From Triops longicaudatus (taxonomy: Eukaryota; Arthropoda; Branchiopoda; Notostraca; Triopsidae): 64,000 nt of DNA. Below, piece by piece: positions 11,401 through 22,620 of this stretch. The notes under the pieces are model-generated. The model saw only the letters and a program-made list of their open reading frames with translations, had not been told where the DNA came from and did not search any database. Numbering within the stretch: the stretch's first letter is position 1; each line of letters opens with the position of its first letter. The position numbers and the translations under genes are program-made. The stretch covers positions 310,001-374,000 of the forward strand of contig JAGQDJ010000077.1 in assembly GCA_022885665.1 (NCBI GenBank), read 5' to 3'.

Positions 11401-14400
11401 ACAGACTTGATGCTTTTATATCAATATTTTTTATTATTATTTTATTGTTCACCGGTGTAGGCCGAAGCCTATTATTGGATTCTGAATTTATTCTATTAAT
11501 TCATGTTCTCTCATGCAGCCATGTCAGGTTTCTAAAATAGGTTGTTCTGGATGGGCATAAATAATGCTTTTAGTGTTTTAAGTGCACTACCGAAGGTCTT
11601 CTCAGGACCCTAACTTTTCGCGATAAAGCTTGCAGAATACATTATCAGTTGGGTATCAAGTGCAATCAATCAAATGCATCGTGATCAAATGTTAACTTGG
11701 GAAACCATTTGTCACTGCGTTAAATTAAAGGTAAATTCACAGTAAAAAAAAAGTTTCGTGCAGAATTTTGCGATTTTCGTCCATTAAAAGCTTACACGAT
11801 AAATCGTGTAAATCTTCGGTCTCTTCATTTCTTGGACATTTTCTAGAGACAATTTATGGCATTAAATGCGTCATAGAGGTGTTTTGCAGGAGTCCTTGAT
11901 TGTTTTATTGCAGTGCCCTTGTGCAAACGACTTACATGTCTCTTGTATATCTCTTGTAAAGTTCAGCGTAAGCCTTCGTTGAAGACAGGCGTAAAACAAC
12001 CGGTCACAAGTATTATTCATAAAGGTTTGCACTGAGAGAAAATTACGTCAAGATGTATTTCGAGTTGTGAGTACGGCGCTATTTATGTTGTTTTATGGCA
12101 TTTTATTACATACACCAATTTTCAGTTGTTGGTATGGGTTTCTGTGATTTTTTTATCTATTTTTATGTGTATATTTGTTAGTGTATTTTTATTTGCAGAG
12201 TATTAATTTCAAATGCGGTTTGTAGGTGGTTGCGGGCAAGAACATCGATTTGCAAATCGAGGTGGGTTTTACCAAATGCCCCAAAAACGGAGATGAGGCC
12301 CAAGCCGCGTGCGACTTGGATGAAAGCCAAAACCACGAAATTTGCGACGTACGGATTTTCAAAAACTTGCAAGGAAAATCTTCAGTAACCTCCTTGAATT
12401 GCAAAACTTTGATGGTGAGCTAGGAAGCGAAGAAGAGAAGATTCGAGGCAGCTGTAAATGGACAAATCTTAAAATGCTTAAAACATGTGTAAAATGTTAC
12501 AGGTAGATGAGTTAGAAATGAGCGCGTCGAGCGATAGCGAGCGGGTTGTCGCTGCCGCTCAACCCAATGTATTAGGTGAAAGCGAAGAAGAAGGTCCAGT
12601 GTTAGGAGGAATTAGCGCAGCCAGTGTTGAGACACCAGAAATGGAAGAATACGCTGCCTTTGCTGCATCCAAATTACAAGAGCAAATGAACTTGGGCTAC
12701 ACTTTGCAAGTTATTGAACTTCTCTCAGCCACTACTCAAGTACAGAAAAATTGGAGCGATACTTCTGTATCAGGGTTTTGATTTTGACTGGCGTGTTTTT
12801 TCTCGTTTGATTATTTGATTTATACAGATTGTGGCAGGAAAAAGTATTACTATAAAGATGGTGATGGGTCAAACGAATTGTGAAATCGGCTCCGAAGCGG
12901 CAGCGAATGGGCCTTGTCAAGTGGATGAAAGCAAAGTATACACTGGCTTGTATTTCTTTTTAATTGCTTGGTGTTTATTTGTCTCATACGATTTTTTAAT
13001 TTTTCACGGCTTATTATTTTTAAGACTTTTTCGCGTCCTAGCTTCCTTTTTTTTAATATAGGTAGTTTGGTTTCATTGATAACTTAAACACGCATTTCTA
13101 AACTGCGTTGCTTCACCTTTGCAATTTGCTTTTTAATTTGCTTTTTAAGCCAAACATCATATTTCAAATGCATCTTTTTTTTTGGTGTACTTGTTGTTTC
13201 GTATTATTTATTTTGGAGTACGCTTTATACTTCTTTACGTGAACTTCATCCAAATCGTTGGTTTCTTGTAGCCGAGGATTACTTGCACAGTGAAAATATG
13301 GGATCGAGTTTGGTTAAACTCGCGCGAGGTGACAAGTTCGAGTTGTGACGCTGTTAGCATTCCTCCTGTTATATATCCAGAGGAAAGCGTCGATTCTGCA
13401 AGTTCTTCAAGTGAACACGTCGTACAATCAAGAAGCGAACCTGAGCCTTCTCCTATTCTTGGTGGAATAGAAGAGGCTAACTCAGAATCCAATGAAATAA
13501 AGGAATATGTCGATTTCGTATTGCCTCATATCGAAGCGGGTTCCAATTTCGGTTACACTTTAAAACTCGTCGAAATAGTATCTTCCAAAGTTCAAGTATG
13601 TTCAAACACGCAACTCGACATTCACTGCACACCATTACTTAAACCTGTGTTAATTTTTCTTTCAAAGATTGTTCAAGGCAAAAGTATTACCGTAACAGTG
13701 GTCCTTGGCCAAACCAATTGCGAGATTGGCTCTGAACAAGCTGCGAACGGACCTTGCGAAGTAGACCCAAGCAAGGTACGTAGATTTTACCTAAAGATTT
13801 TGATTCGAAGTATTAATAAACAAGTGTGTAACTGATCGAACTAAATTATTTAATAGCCACGCCAAACTTGCACTGCAAATATTTGGGACCGCCCGTGGTT
13901 GAATTCTCGCGAAGTAACGAGTATGAGCTGTGAGTCTGTGGGTATACCTCTCGTAAGGGATCCTGAGGAAGAACTGGCCGCCAGAGAAGACGATACACCG
14001 TTGGTCGGTGCACCTGAACCTGTTGACGTCGAAAATGAGGAGATCCAGGCCATATTGCCTACAGCGATCAATGCCATCAACCAAGAGTCTAATGATCCGA
14101 ACGCCTTGAAAGTTAACCGCGTGTTGTTGGCCTTCAGAAAGGTAGTAAAACTGCCTACTTAATGAGGGTCTAAAGGATCCTCTTGTTTAGGTCGTATCCG
14201 GTATGTTATACCGTTTGAAGCTCGAGGTCGGCGTAACAACCTGTGCCAAGGGTGAAAATACCGACGATTGCGAATTGGATCCGTCTGAGGTAATTCGTTA
14301 ACTTTATGTTCAAGAACTCCTTAAAGTATGAGCGAAAATAAGTACCTTAAACTCCCCCCATAAAATTCGTTAGAATCTTTAATTAAGCGAAAAGGCTTTC

Positions 14401-17400
14401 AAAAACATTTCTTCGGTGAAGAATTTTTAAAATATAAAAAAAAATCTGCCAAATATAAATCCCAGAAAAATGAGCCACATAGATTTCCTAATAGAGCAGA
14501 TTAATACAAATTAACCGACATTAAACTCCGAAATAAGTGAAGCAAAGGGCATTTTTAACTGTTTTGTGTAACCTTAGAGTTTGCGCTACTGCGATTTGGA
14601 AATTTGGGATCAACCGTGGTTACAAAAACGCCAAGTACAAAAGCTGGAATGTAAACCGGCGCCGAAATTGGCGCATCAATACGGAAGAGACGGACGCGCT
14701 GATTCCGTCGCTGCCGAATTGGTAATTTCCCGATTATTATTACGGAAAAATAATTTAATATTGCTTGTTTTATGTTTTGTTTGTTTAATAACTGTGTCAA
14801 TAATTTAATTTCGTATATTTTACTTTTTTTTTTTTTTTTTGCTTAACAGGTTGTTTCTTCTCAGCCACTTGTGGGTGGTGCTCGTCCAATCAGCGTGGAT
14901 GATGCGAAAGTAAAGGAAATTGCCTTGTTTGCCACAGCGACAATTGCCGAGCAACAAAACCAAGCGGGAAATTTAGAATTGGTCAAGATTAGGGAAGCTA
15001 AAAGACAAGTCGTTGCCGGGAATAAGTACTACCTGTCGCTAGAATTGGGTTCCGCTAATGCTGAATTGGTATTTTTGATAATTTTATTTCACTTTGTGAA
15101 ATTCAGGATGGTAAAGTGTTATTTCTTTGTTATTCTATGTAATGCGATATCCAGAATGGTCAAGTCTGTCAAGTGGTTGTTTTCGACCAACCATGGACGC
15201 AAACGCGCGAACTTTCGGATGTTTCGTGCTCAATCGAACAAAATGGACCGGTTAGTGTTTAATTTTTTTCCCCTTGCGTGTATTCCCGATCTAGGCTGTC
15301 GCCTATGTCAACTTTTTTTTTTTTTTTTTTTTTTAATCCCAGGTGAAACAAACAATAATTAAAAGAGAAGAAAACAATGTGAGTAATTCCGGTATGGTTT
15401 AGGTTGTTCCCCAGACACCTCGGATTGGAGGTGGCAGACAACTAGCAGGTGGAGTTAGCCCAGCTGATATTTCCAACCCAAAAATTCAAGAAATCGCCGA
15501 TTTCGCTGTCGTGTCGATTGCTGCCCAGCAAAACGAAGATGGAAATTTGGCGCTGGTTCAGATTACAGATGCAAAAACGCAAGTCGTGGCTGGCACTAAT
15601 TATTATTTGACTTTACAACTACGCTCTGTAAAGGCCCAAGAGGTTTGTGAAAGAAAACATTCGTTATATTTTTTACTGGAAAACATAATTTTTGAAAAGT
15701 AGATTTACCTTCTTTCATATTTAATCACTTGGGATGAAAAATCTCTTTCAGCCTTTTCGCGCTATATTTTCTTAATTATTAAGTATTGCGTTATTTAAGA
15801 ATTATTGTGTGATTTCTTTTCACTTTTCTTAATTATTTAGGATTTTTTCATACGAATTGCTTGGGTGGGTGTTTGATCCATGGGTTAATTTAATTTACAG
15901 GACAAACAAGTATGCGAAGTTGTCGTGTTCGATCAACCATGGACTCAAACGCGTAAACTTACAAGCGTTCAGTGCTCCAAACTACAATCGGGACCTTCGA
16001 GGGTAAAGATACTCGATCAGTTGAGGTTAATATTTTACATAGATTTTTCTTCTGTAGACTCCCAAATCAAGGCGGCCTGGAGCTTCCGCTCGTCAAACCG
16101 GTACCGGTGGTCGTCCTTTAGCTGGTGGCATTAGCCCGGCTGATTCGAATGACCCGAAGCTGCAAGAAATTGCCGAGTTCGCTGCTGCAGCTATTGCTGA
16201 GCAACAAAACCAAGCGGGCAATCTCCAGCTTATCAGAATTAAACAGGCCCGAACGCAAGTGGTAGCTGGTACAAACTATTTCTTGACCGTAGAATTGGGT
16301 GTCGTCGGTAGTCCAGAGGTAATTTTCCTACGAGCTTAAGACTTATAGTTTTTTTTATTATTTTTATTGGGTATTTTTAGTAAAGTATTGTATTTTAAAC
16401 TTTCTTATTGATGTTACAATATTCTCATTAATTGGGGTGTTTTCCTTAGTAAAAAATATGAACACCTGATAGTTAATTATCATTTTATTTTATTTTCCCC
16501 CGTTAGAATAACCAGGAGTGCGTCGTTGTAGTTTTCGACCAACCGTGGACCAGCACAAGAAAGGTTACTGACATCAAGTGCTCACCAGCTGTGAATGGAC
16601 AAAGGGTATACTATTTATTCCACTGAAAGTTAAACAACTTAAAATACCTATTGGGTAGAAGACTGGAAGGGCTAATCGTCCTGTAGTGTCCCCACATACT
16701 GCCACTGGATCTCGGCCGTTAGCTGGTGGTGTTAGTCCTGCGAACACGGAGGATACAAAGCTGCAAGAAATTGCTCAATTTGCTACCACAGCCATCGCAA
16801 CTCAGCAGAATCAAGCGGGTCAGCTGCGCCTTGTCAGGATTAGAGAAGCTAGAACGCAAGTTGTAGCTGGTATAAACTACTTTTTGACCCTGGAGCTGGG
16901 ACCTGTTAACAGCAACCAGGTACGTGAGTAGTAGCCTCTATTTTCGTTATTGAATTTTTCAAAAATATCCTATTAAGGTTTTTTTTATATTTTGTTTCAT
17001 CAATTTGTGTCTTTCACTGTGATAGCTGTATTTTACTTTTAGAATTCTTATGTAGGGCCCGTATACCCCGTAATTATACTTCGACAATATTACTAGCGTT
17101 TTATTTATTTATTTTTTTTTCTGCGTAATTTAGCAATCTAAGCTTCTAGCCTAATTTTGTAATTAACGGATTTTTTTCTTGCTCATTCTTTGTAGGTTAA
17201 GCAAGTGTGTGAAGTCGTCGTATTTGATCAGGCATGGACACAGACTCGAGAGGTTTCTGGTGTCAAATGCTCTGTTGTTCGGAGTGGGCGAAGGGTAATT
17301 AATATCCGATAAAATTTCTCCGTCTCTGGCTTGTAAAATTTAATGTTTGGTGTGTTTTTGTGTAGGCTGCGAAGGCCGTTCAACTTATAAGTGCTTCCCA

Positions 17401-20400
17401 GCGAAGAGCTGCTAGAACACAGCCTTTGCTTGGTGGAATCAATCCAACTGATGCGTCGGATCCCCAAGTTCAGGAAATTGCCAAATTTGCTACCGATAGT
17501 ATTGCTCAACAACAAAATCAAGCGGGCAATCTTCAGCTTATCAGAGTAAAAGAAGCCAGAGTGCAAATCGTGTCGGGGAAAAAGTATCACCTGACCCTAG
17601 AATTAGGTTCCGTTAGCGGTCAACAAGTATTGCCCATCTTTTGATAACTAGCCTGCAAGAAAGAATCTACGTAATTGTCATTTGCGTTAGGGCAACCAAG
17701 AATGCAGAGTAGCGGTTTGGGATCAACCTTGGACACAAACACGGAAGATTACTGATCTGCAATGCACTGAAGTCCGAAGTGTACCGAAGGTGTGATAATA
17801 TTACATTCTTGAACTTAATTTCTTATTATTTTTTAAAAAAATGTCTCCTTATTCTATTGTAGTACTGTATTATGTTATTTTTTTTTCTTAATTTTCGGTC
17901 TTGTCAATAACTTCCACTTAGTATTTGTTTAAAATAATAATTTCCTTTGTCAGTTAATCATGGATTTTGTTTTTCCAGGTTGGCAAATCCGTTCGTCTAG
18001 GAGCAGCTCCTCGTACCGGTACCGCCCCTCGAGCCTTGCTTGGAGGTATCAGCGACGCTGACCCATCAGATCCGCGATTCCAAGAAATCGCTGAGTTTGC
18101 TACCACGACCATCGCTGCTCAGCAGAACCAAGAGGGAAAATTGCGACTGATTAAGATAAAGAAAGCCAGAACGCAAGTTGTAGCCGGTAGAAACTTTTAC
18201 TTGACTTTAGAACTGGGTGTCAGCGACAATTCTCAGGTAAAATAGAACCCTTACGATTTATGTTTCCCCCCCTAATTTGAATTCTTGACCACCAGGACAA
18301 TCAAGAGTGCGAAGTTGTAGTTTTTGATCAGCCTTGGACTCAAACTCGAGAGCTTTCCAGTGTCAAGTGCTCAGCGACCCAGGCAGCCTCTCGTGTAAGA
18401 ACGTATTATCATACCACAAACTTGAGCTAATTTTCTCGAATTAACATTTATGTATCTTATCAGGAATCTCGAACTGCTCGTCGTGGTACCGGCACTTCTC
18501 CTGTTTCCATCCCATCAGTTCAACTGGGAGGCTTAACTCCAGCTGATCCCTCTGAACCCGCTGTAAAAGGAATAGCTCAGTTTGCAGTTTCGACTATTGC
18601 CGCTCAGCAAAACGAACAAGACAATTTGCTACTGGTGGAAATCAAAGAGGCCAAACAGCAAATTGTCTCCGGTGTCCAGTACTATCTTACTTTACATTTG
18701 AGCCATAAATCTTCTGACCAGGTAATCCGTCTCATTCAAAGAATCTTATTCAGTTAATTGTTCGTATTTTATTTCATTGGATTTCTTTCCTTTTTTAGGA
18801 TTCTCAGACCTGTCAGGTTGTTGTTTTCGATCAACCTTGGACTCAAACTCGCAAACTTCTCGATGCCCAGTGCTCCAAGTCTAGCAGCAGAAAGAAGAGG
18901 GTAAGTTGATACACACGCTTCATACTAGATGTCTATAATTGATTTGTTCTAGGCCGTTGAGTCTCTTCGATCTGGAGAATCGGCTCCTCCTGCTGGTTCA
19001 TTGAAGTCGATCGCTCTTGACGATCCCAAAGTTGTGGAAATTGCCAATTTTGCTCTTCCGATCATTAACCAGCGTTCTAATTCGGCGAATCCTCTTCAGT
19101 TGGTCAAGACCCATTCGGCTCATACTAGGGTAAAAAATCAATGTCATTCTGAAAGAGTTAAATTACATAGAAAATAAATAAATAAAATTATAGTTGAAAT
19201 ATAAATAACAGTCAAATAAAAAATTATAATGCAAACGGAATTGTACTATATAATAAACGTTTTGGACTTTCTAGGATAACTGATCGTACTGTTTCCAGTA
19301 GATGAAAATCAAAGTATTGTTTCAGTGTTCTAATCTACTTATACCTTGCTTAGGTTGTTTCTGGTATAAAGTATTACCTTATACTGGAGGTCAAGCCTGG
19401 TGATTGTACTCCTTCCGATGCTAATAACTGCAAGCCGGAACCTAAGAAAGCTCAAGGAAAATACTGTAAAGTTGTAGTGTGGGAACAAGCGTGGCAGAAT
19501 AAGAAGGAAGTCACAGATCTGGAATGCACTTCGGTGAAGCCGAAAGTCAAGAACAATAACAAGGTAAAACTCAAAATTGCTGTTCATTTTGTTTTAGTTG
19601 TCTAACTACTTCTTGTATAAAATCTATTTTGGTGTGGTTTTATCATTTTCCTGTAACAAGTCTTTACTGTATTGCCTGTTTTATTTTTGCAGAATAAAAT
19701 GAAGAAAAGTCGCGCACACAAAGGTAACATTCGTACCGGAGCACCGAGTCCAGTAGGTATAGCCTCGCCTGAAATCCAAGAATATGCCGGTTTTGCGTTG
19801 AATCAAATTAATTCCCAGTCTAACGATCAAAGCCATATCGTCCTCTCCAAAATCAAGGAATCGACTACCCAAGTATAACACCTTCTTCAGACTGATTTTA
19901 CATACCGAAACGCAATAAAAATGAACCACTAACTTTCGTTTGCTAGGTGGTTTCTGGTAAAAAGATCGGACTCACTCTGGAGGTGGGATACAGCAATTGT
20001 GCCAAAGGAGCTGAAAATGCTGACTGTCAGTTGGATACCACTAGACCCAAGCAAATCTGCAAAATCAGCATTTGGGATCGACCTTGGTTAAACGATCGTA
20101 GAGTTACAAATCTCGCGTGTGAAGAGCTTGTTGCGGTATTAACATAATTTTTAGCATGTTTAAAAATATGTATTTTTCTTAGTGTAATATTTTTTATTTA
20201 ATTTTTCTCAAAAATAGAAAAACCCAGGAAAAGCAAAGAAGGCGAATAGGAAAGTCCGTCAAGTAAGAGTTGGCGGCTTCACTCCTGCTAACCCCAACGA
20301 CCCGAATGTAAAAACCATGGCTGATTTTGCTCTAAGTGCATTGCAGTCCAATGGAAGAGAGGGAATTAAGTTGGTCGAAGTGAAATCTGTCGAAACACAA

Positions 20401-22195
20401 GTAAGAACTGTGAAAACTGTCCGAGATTGTAATAACGATATTTAACGTCGAAATTCGTAGGTTGTGTCTGGTATGAATTACAGAATGAAGCTAGTAATCA
20501 GCCCTGCTTCTTGCAATGGACCTTGCGTAAGATTTTTTCTTAGAAGTATTGGTAGGCTATTTCTTATTGTTCATTTTCTTCGTAGGCCGTGGAAGTGTGT
20601 GACGTGACTGTCTATGATCAACCTTGGACCAACACTCGTAAGGTGTCGAGTGTATCTTGTACCCCGGCACGCAGCAAACGTGTAAGTGCTTAGTTGTCTT
20701 TCCTCCTGGCCTGTCGGTTTTCTTTTGTTCGCGTTGTGTGTATAGTCTTTTATGTTCTTTTTAACTTTGGTTTTGTGTCTCTGTAATGCCAGTGCAATGA
20801 TACGCTTTGTGTACCGGTGATGTTTCGTTATTTTGGGAGGTGTGGGATTTGTTTTAGATCGGGTTATAATGAATACATGGACTAATTAAATTAAATTACC
20901 GAATGTATCTTTTGGAAAATATTTGATAGGAAACGGCAGAAGATGAAGCACCGGACCGCTTGTATTACATGGGAGCCTTTAGAGGGTTTTTAGCCAAGTT
21001 TAAGAAGGTTTACGCCACGTGGGAGGAGTTTGAATACAGATATCATGTATACAGGGCAAATCAGGCAAAAATCAGGGAATTGCAAGATAATGAGCAAGGT
21101 ACTGCTCATTATGGGGATACAGAATTTGCAGATTTGACAGGTAATACCATTTTTCAGGCGTAAGGAACAATTTAAATTGATTATTGACTTGTAGAGGACG
21201 AGTTCCGTGAGCTTTACACCGGATTCCGTCCTGACATGCGAGGCAATCATATTTTACATCAAGCTACGATTCCAAACGTTACTTTACCGGACCAATTCGA
21301 CTGGCGAGCGTTTAACGTTGTAACTCCTGTGAAGAACCAAGGAATGTGTGGTAGCTGTTGGGCATATTCCGTTACTGGCAACGTAGAGGGGCTTTATGCA
21401 ATCAAGCACAAGCAATTGTATTCGCTGTCCGAGCAAGGTAACGTGTGGTCTTACATATTTTTCCTCATTTGTTCGAATGTAATAAAGACAATTATTATTC
21501 TGTAACTTTAGAACTTGTTGACTGCGACAAATTGGATAATGGCTGCAATGGAGGACTTCCTGAAAATGCGTACAAAGCTATAGAAGAGCTGGGGGGGCTG
21601 GAAACGGAAGATGATTATCCGTATGAGGGCAAGAACGCTAAATGTCGCTTGGAAACGAAAAAAGTGGCTGTTCAAGTTACAGGTGCGGTGGAGGTTTCCA
21701 AAAATGAGACTGAAATGGCTCAGTGGCTAGTGGCAAACGGGCCGATTTCTATCGGCATAAACGCGAATGCAATGCAGGTAAATAAAAAGAGGAAAGAAAT
21801 ATTGTAATTTAAGACAACTAAATTTTAAATTGTTATCAGTTTTACGCTGGTGGTATTTCTCACCCTTGAAAATACCTGTGTAACCCAGGTGGAATCGATC
21901 ATGGTGTGTTGATCGTTGGCTACGGAATTAAAGGTATGTTATTGGCGAAGTATCTGAAATGTAGAGCTAAAGTTCGTGTTTCGCTTTTAGAATACCCGCT
22001 TTTTAACAAAACGTTACCGTACTGGATTGTGAAAAATTCGTGGGGTACGAGGTGGGGGGAACAAGTAAGTTTCTCTTACACTTTATACTAGTGTACTGCT
22101 CTAACCAATTGTCTTTTAAGGGATATTATCGAGTTTATCGAGGTGACGGAACCTGTGGTGTGAACCTAATGGCGACATCAGCGGTGGTCGATTAA
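8467..22195 (+). CDS. Secreted 19-domain cystatin / cathepsin F-like polyprotein with in-frame TGA
   Basis: 39 exons can be joined in frame, about 2,714 codons. A signal peptide (MGNKFLYLVCAAFIAISAIKA) precedes 19 cystatin-like domains. D1-D3 (8.5-10.2 kb) are degenerate; D4-D19 carry QVVAG or a near variant plus a later PW (VVFDQPWTQTR) hairpin. Then come an I29 propeptide (exon 20930-21140 onward) and a C1A papain-like protease: LPDQFDWR, oxyanion Gln and catalytic Cys in NQGMCGSCWAYS (Cys codon 21356-21358), SEQELVDCD, then FYAGGISHP, DHGVLIVGYG (catalytic His) and VKNSWG (catalytic Asn). The codon after GGISHP, usually Trp in arthropod relatives, is TGA (21867-21869), so the encoded product stops at about 2,643 aa without His and Asn. 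The downstream exons (to 22195) still read cleanly, implying a recent nonsense change, readthrough or a sequence error. Insect relatives with a few cystatin domains fused to cathepsin F are known; 19 is far more. All cystatin-part introns are phase 0. The intron at 11160-12225 is unusually long. Confidence 0.85.
9454..9483. repeat. Perfect 30-bp palindrome in intron 2 of the cystatin-cathepsin gene
   Basis: Two 14-bp arms (CGTAAACACTGACT and its exact reverse complement) flank a central TG, followed by GGC and a T run. It lies between exons 2 and 3. The loop is too short for a microRNA hairpin. Function unknown. Confidence 0.7.
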
Positions 22196-22223
22196 GTCTT
22201 TAAGAGAGAATTGATTTTAGTAT

Positions 22224-22229
22224 AATAAA
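22224..22229 (+). terminator. Polyadenylation signal of the cystatin-cathepsin gene
   Basis: AATAAA lies 29 nt after the distal TAA stop at 22193-22195, the expected position if transcription and splicing run through the internal TGA. It supports the distal exons still being part of the mRNA. Confidence 0.7.
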
Positions 22230-22620
22230 GCTGTGTTGATCTTATTTCACACTACTGTGGTAAAATTTGCTTATCACTTGTGAAGCTTTCGCGTTTTAGG
22301 GTACAAATATTATTATTGAACAATACAATTTTCATATAAGAACCTTTTACAGAAACTTTTTCACTGTTTTACGGCTTCCAATCCTGTCTTCCTCCTTGGT
22401 TTGTTTGCCTACTTGACACTTACGCGCAACAGGAAAATACCGTCATATAACAGCCAAGCGGACAACTTATCAGGCGCCCAGTAGTCGTCGAGCAGTCGTG
22501 AGTGTTGCACGGTAATGGAAGCGTGGTCGTTGACCGCATTGTAGACGTAAAAAGAACTCTAATTAGCCAAAAATAAGCCCACTTGTCCTGAGATCGTAAG
22601 CACATTTCTATATTTCAAGA
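22230..22620. promoter_or_regulatory. Short intergenic spacer and 5' leader of the two-cystatin gene
   Basis: The leader at 22479-22501 (core AGTCGTCGAGCAGTCGTGA) repeats the leader of the large upstream gene at 8333-8351, and the initiator context AGAATGGGAAACAAGT is identical in both. The promoter-proximal region was therefore copied along with the signal-peptide exon. The stretch near 22380-22410 resembles a decayed copy of the PVFLPG-coding segment, but weakly. Confidence 0.5.

Noticed and set aside
15343..15378. A 36-nt micro-exon (KQTIIKREEN) between D10 and D11 of the cystatin gene
   Set aside because: It has good acceptor and donor sequences and keeps frame, but the next intron would be only 24 or 36 nt. 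Splicing 15250 directly to 15403 gives a normal 152-nt intron.
21867..21869. TGA as a selenocysteine codon
   Set aside because: The position is a conserved Trp (TGG) site in relatives and not a Cys/Sec site; a point mutation is simpler.
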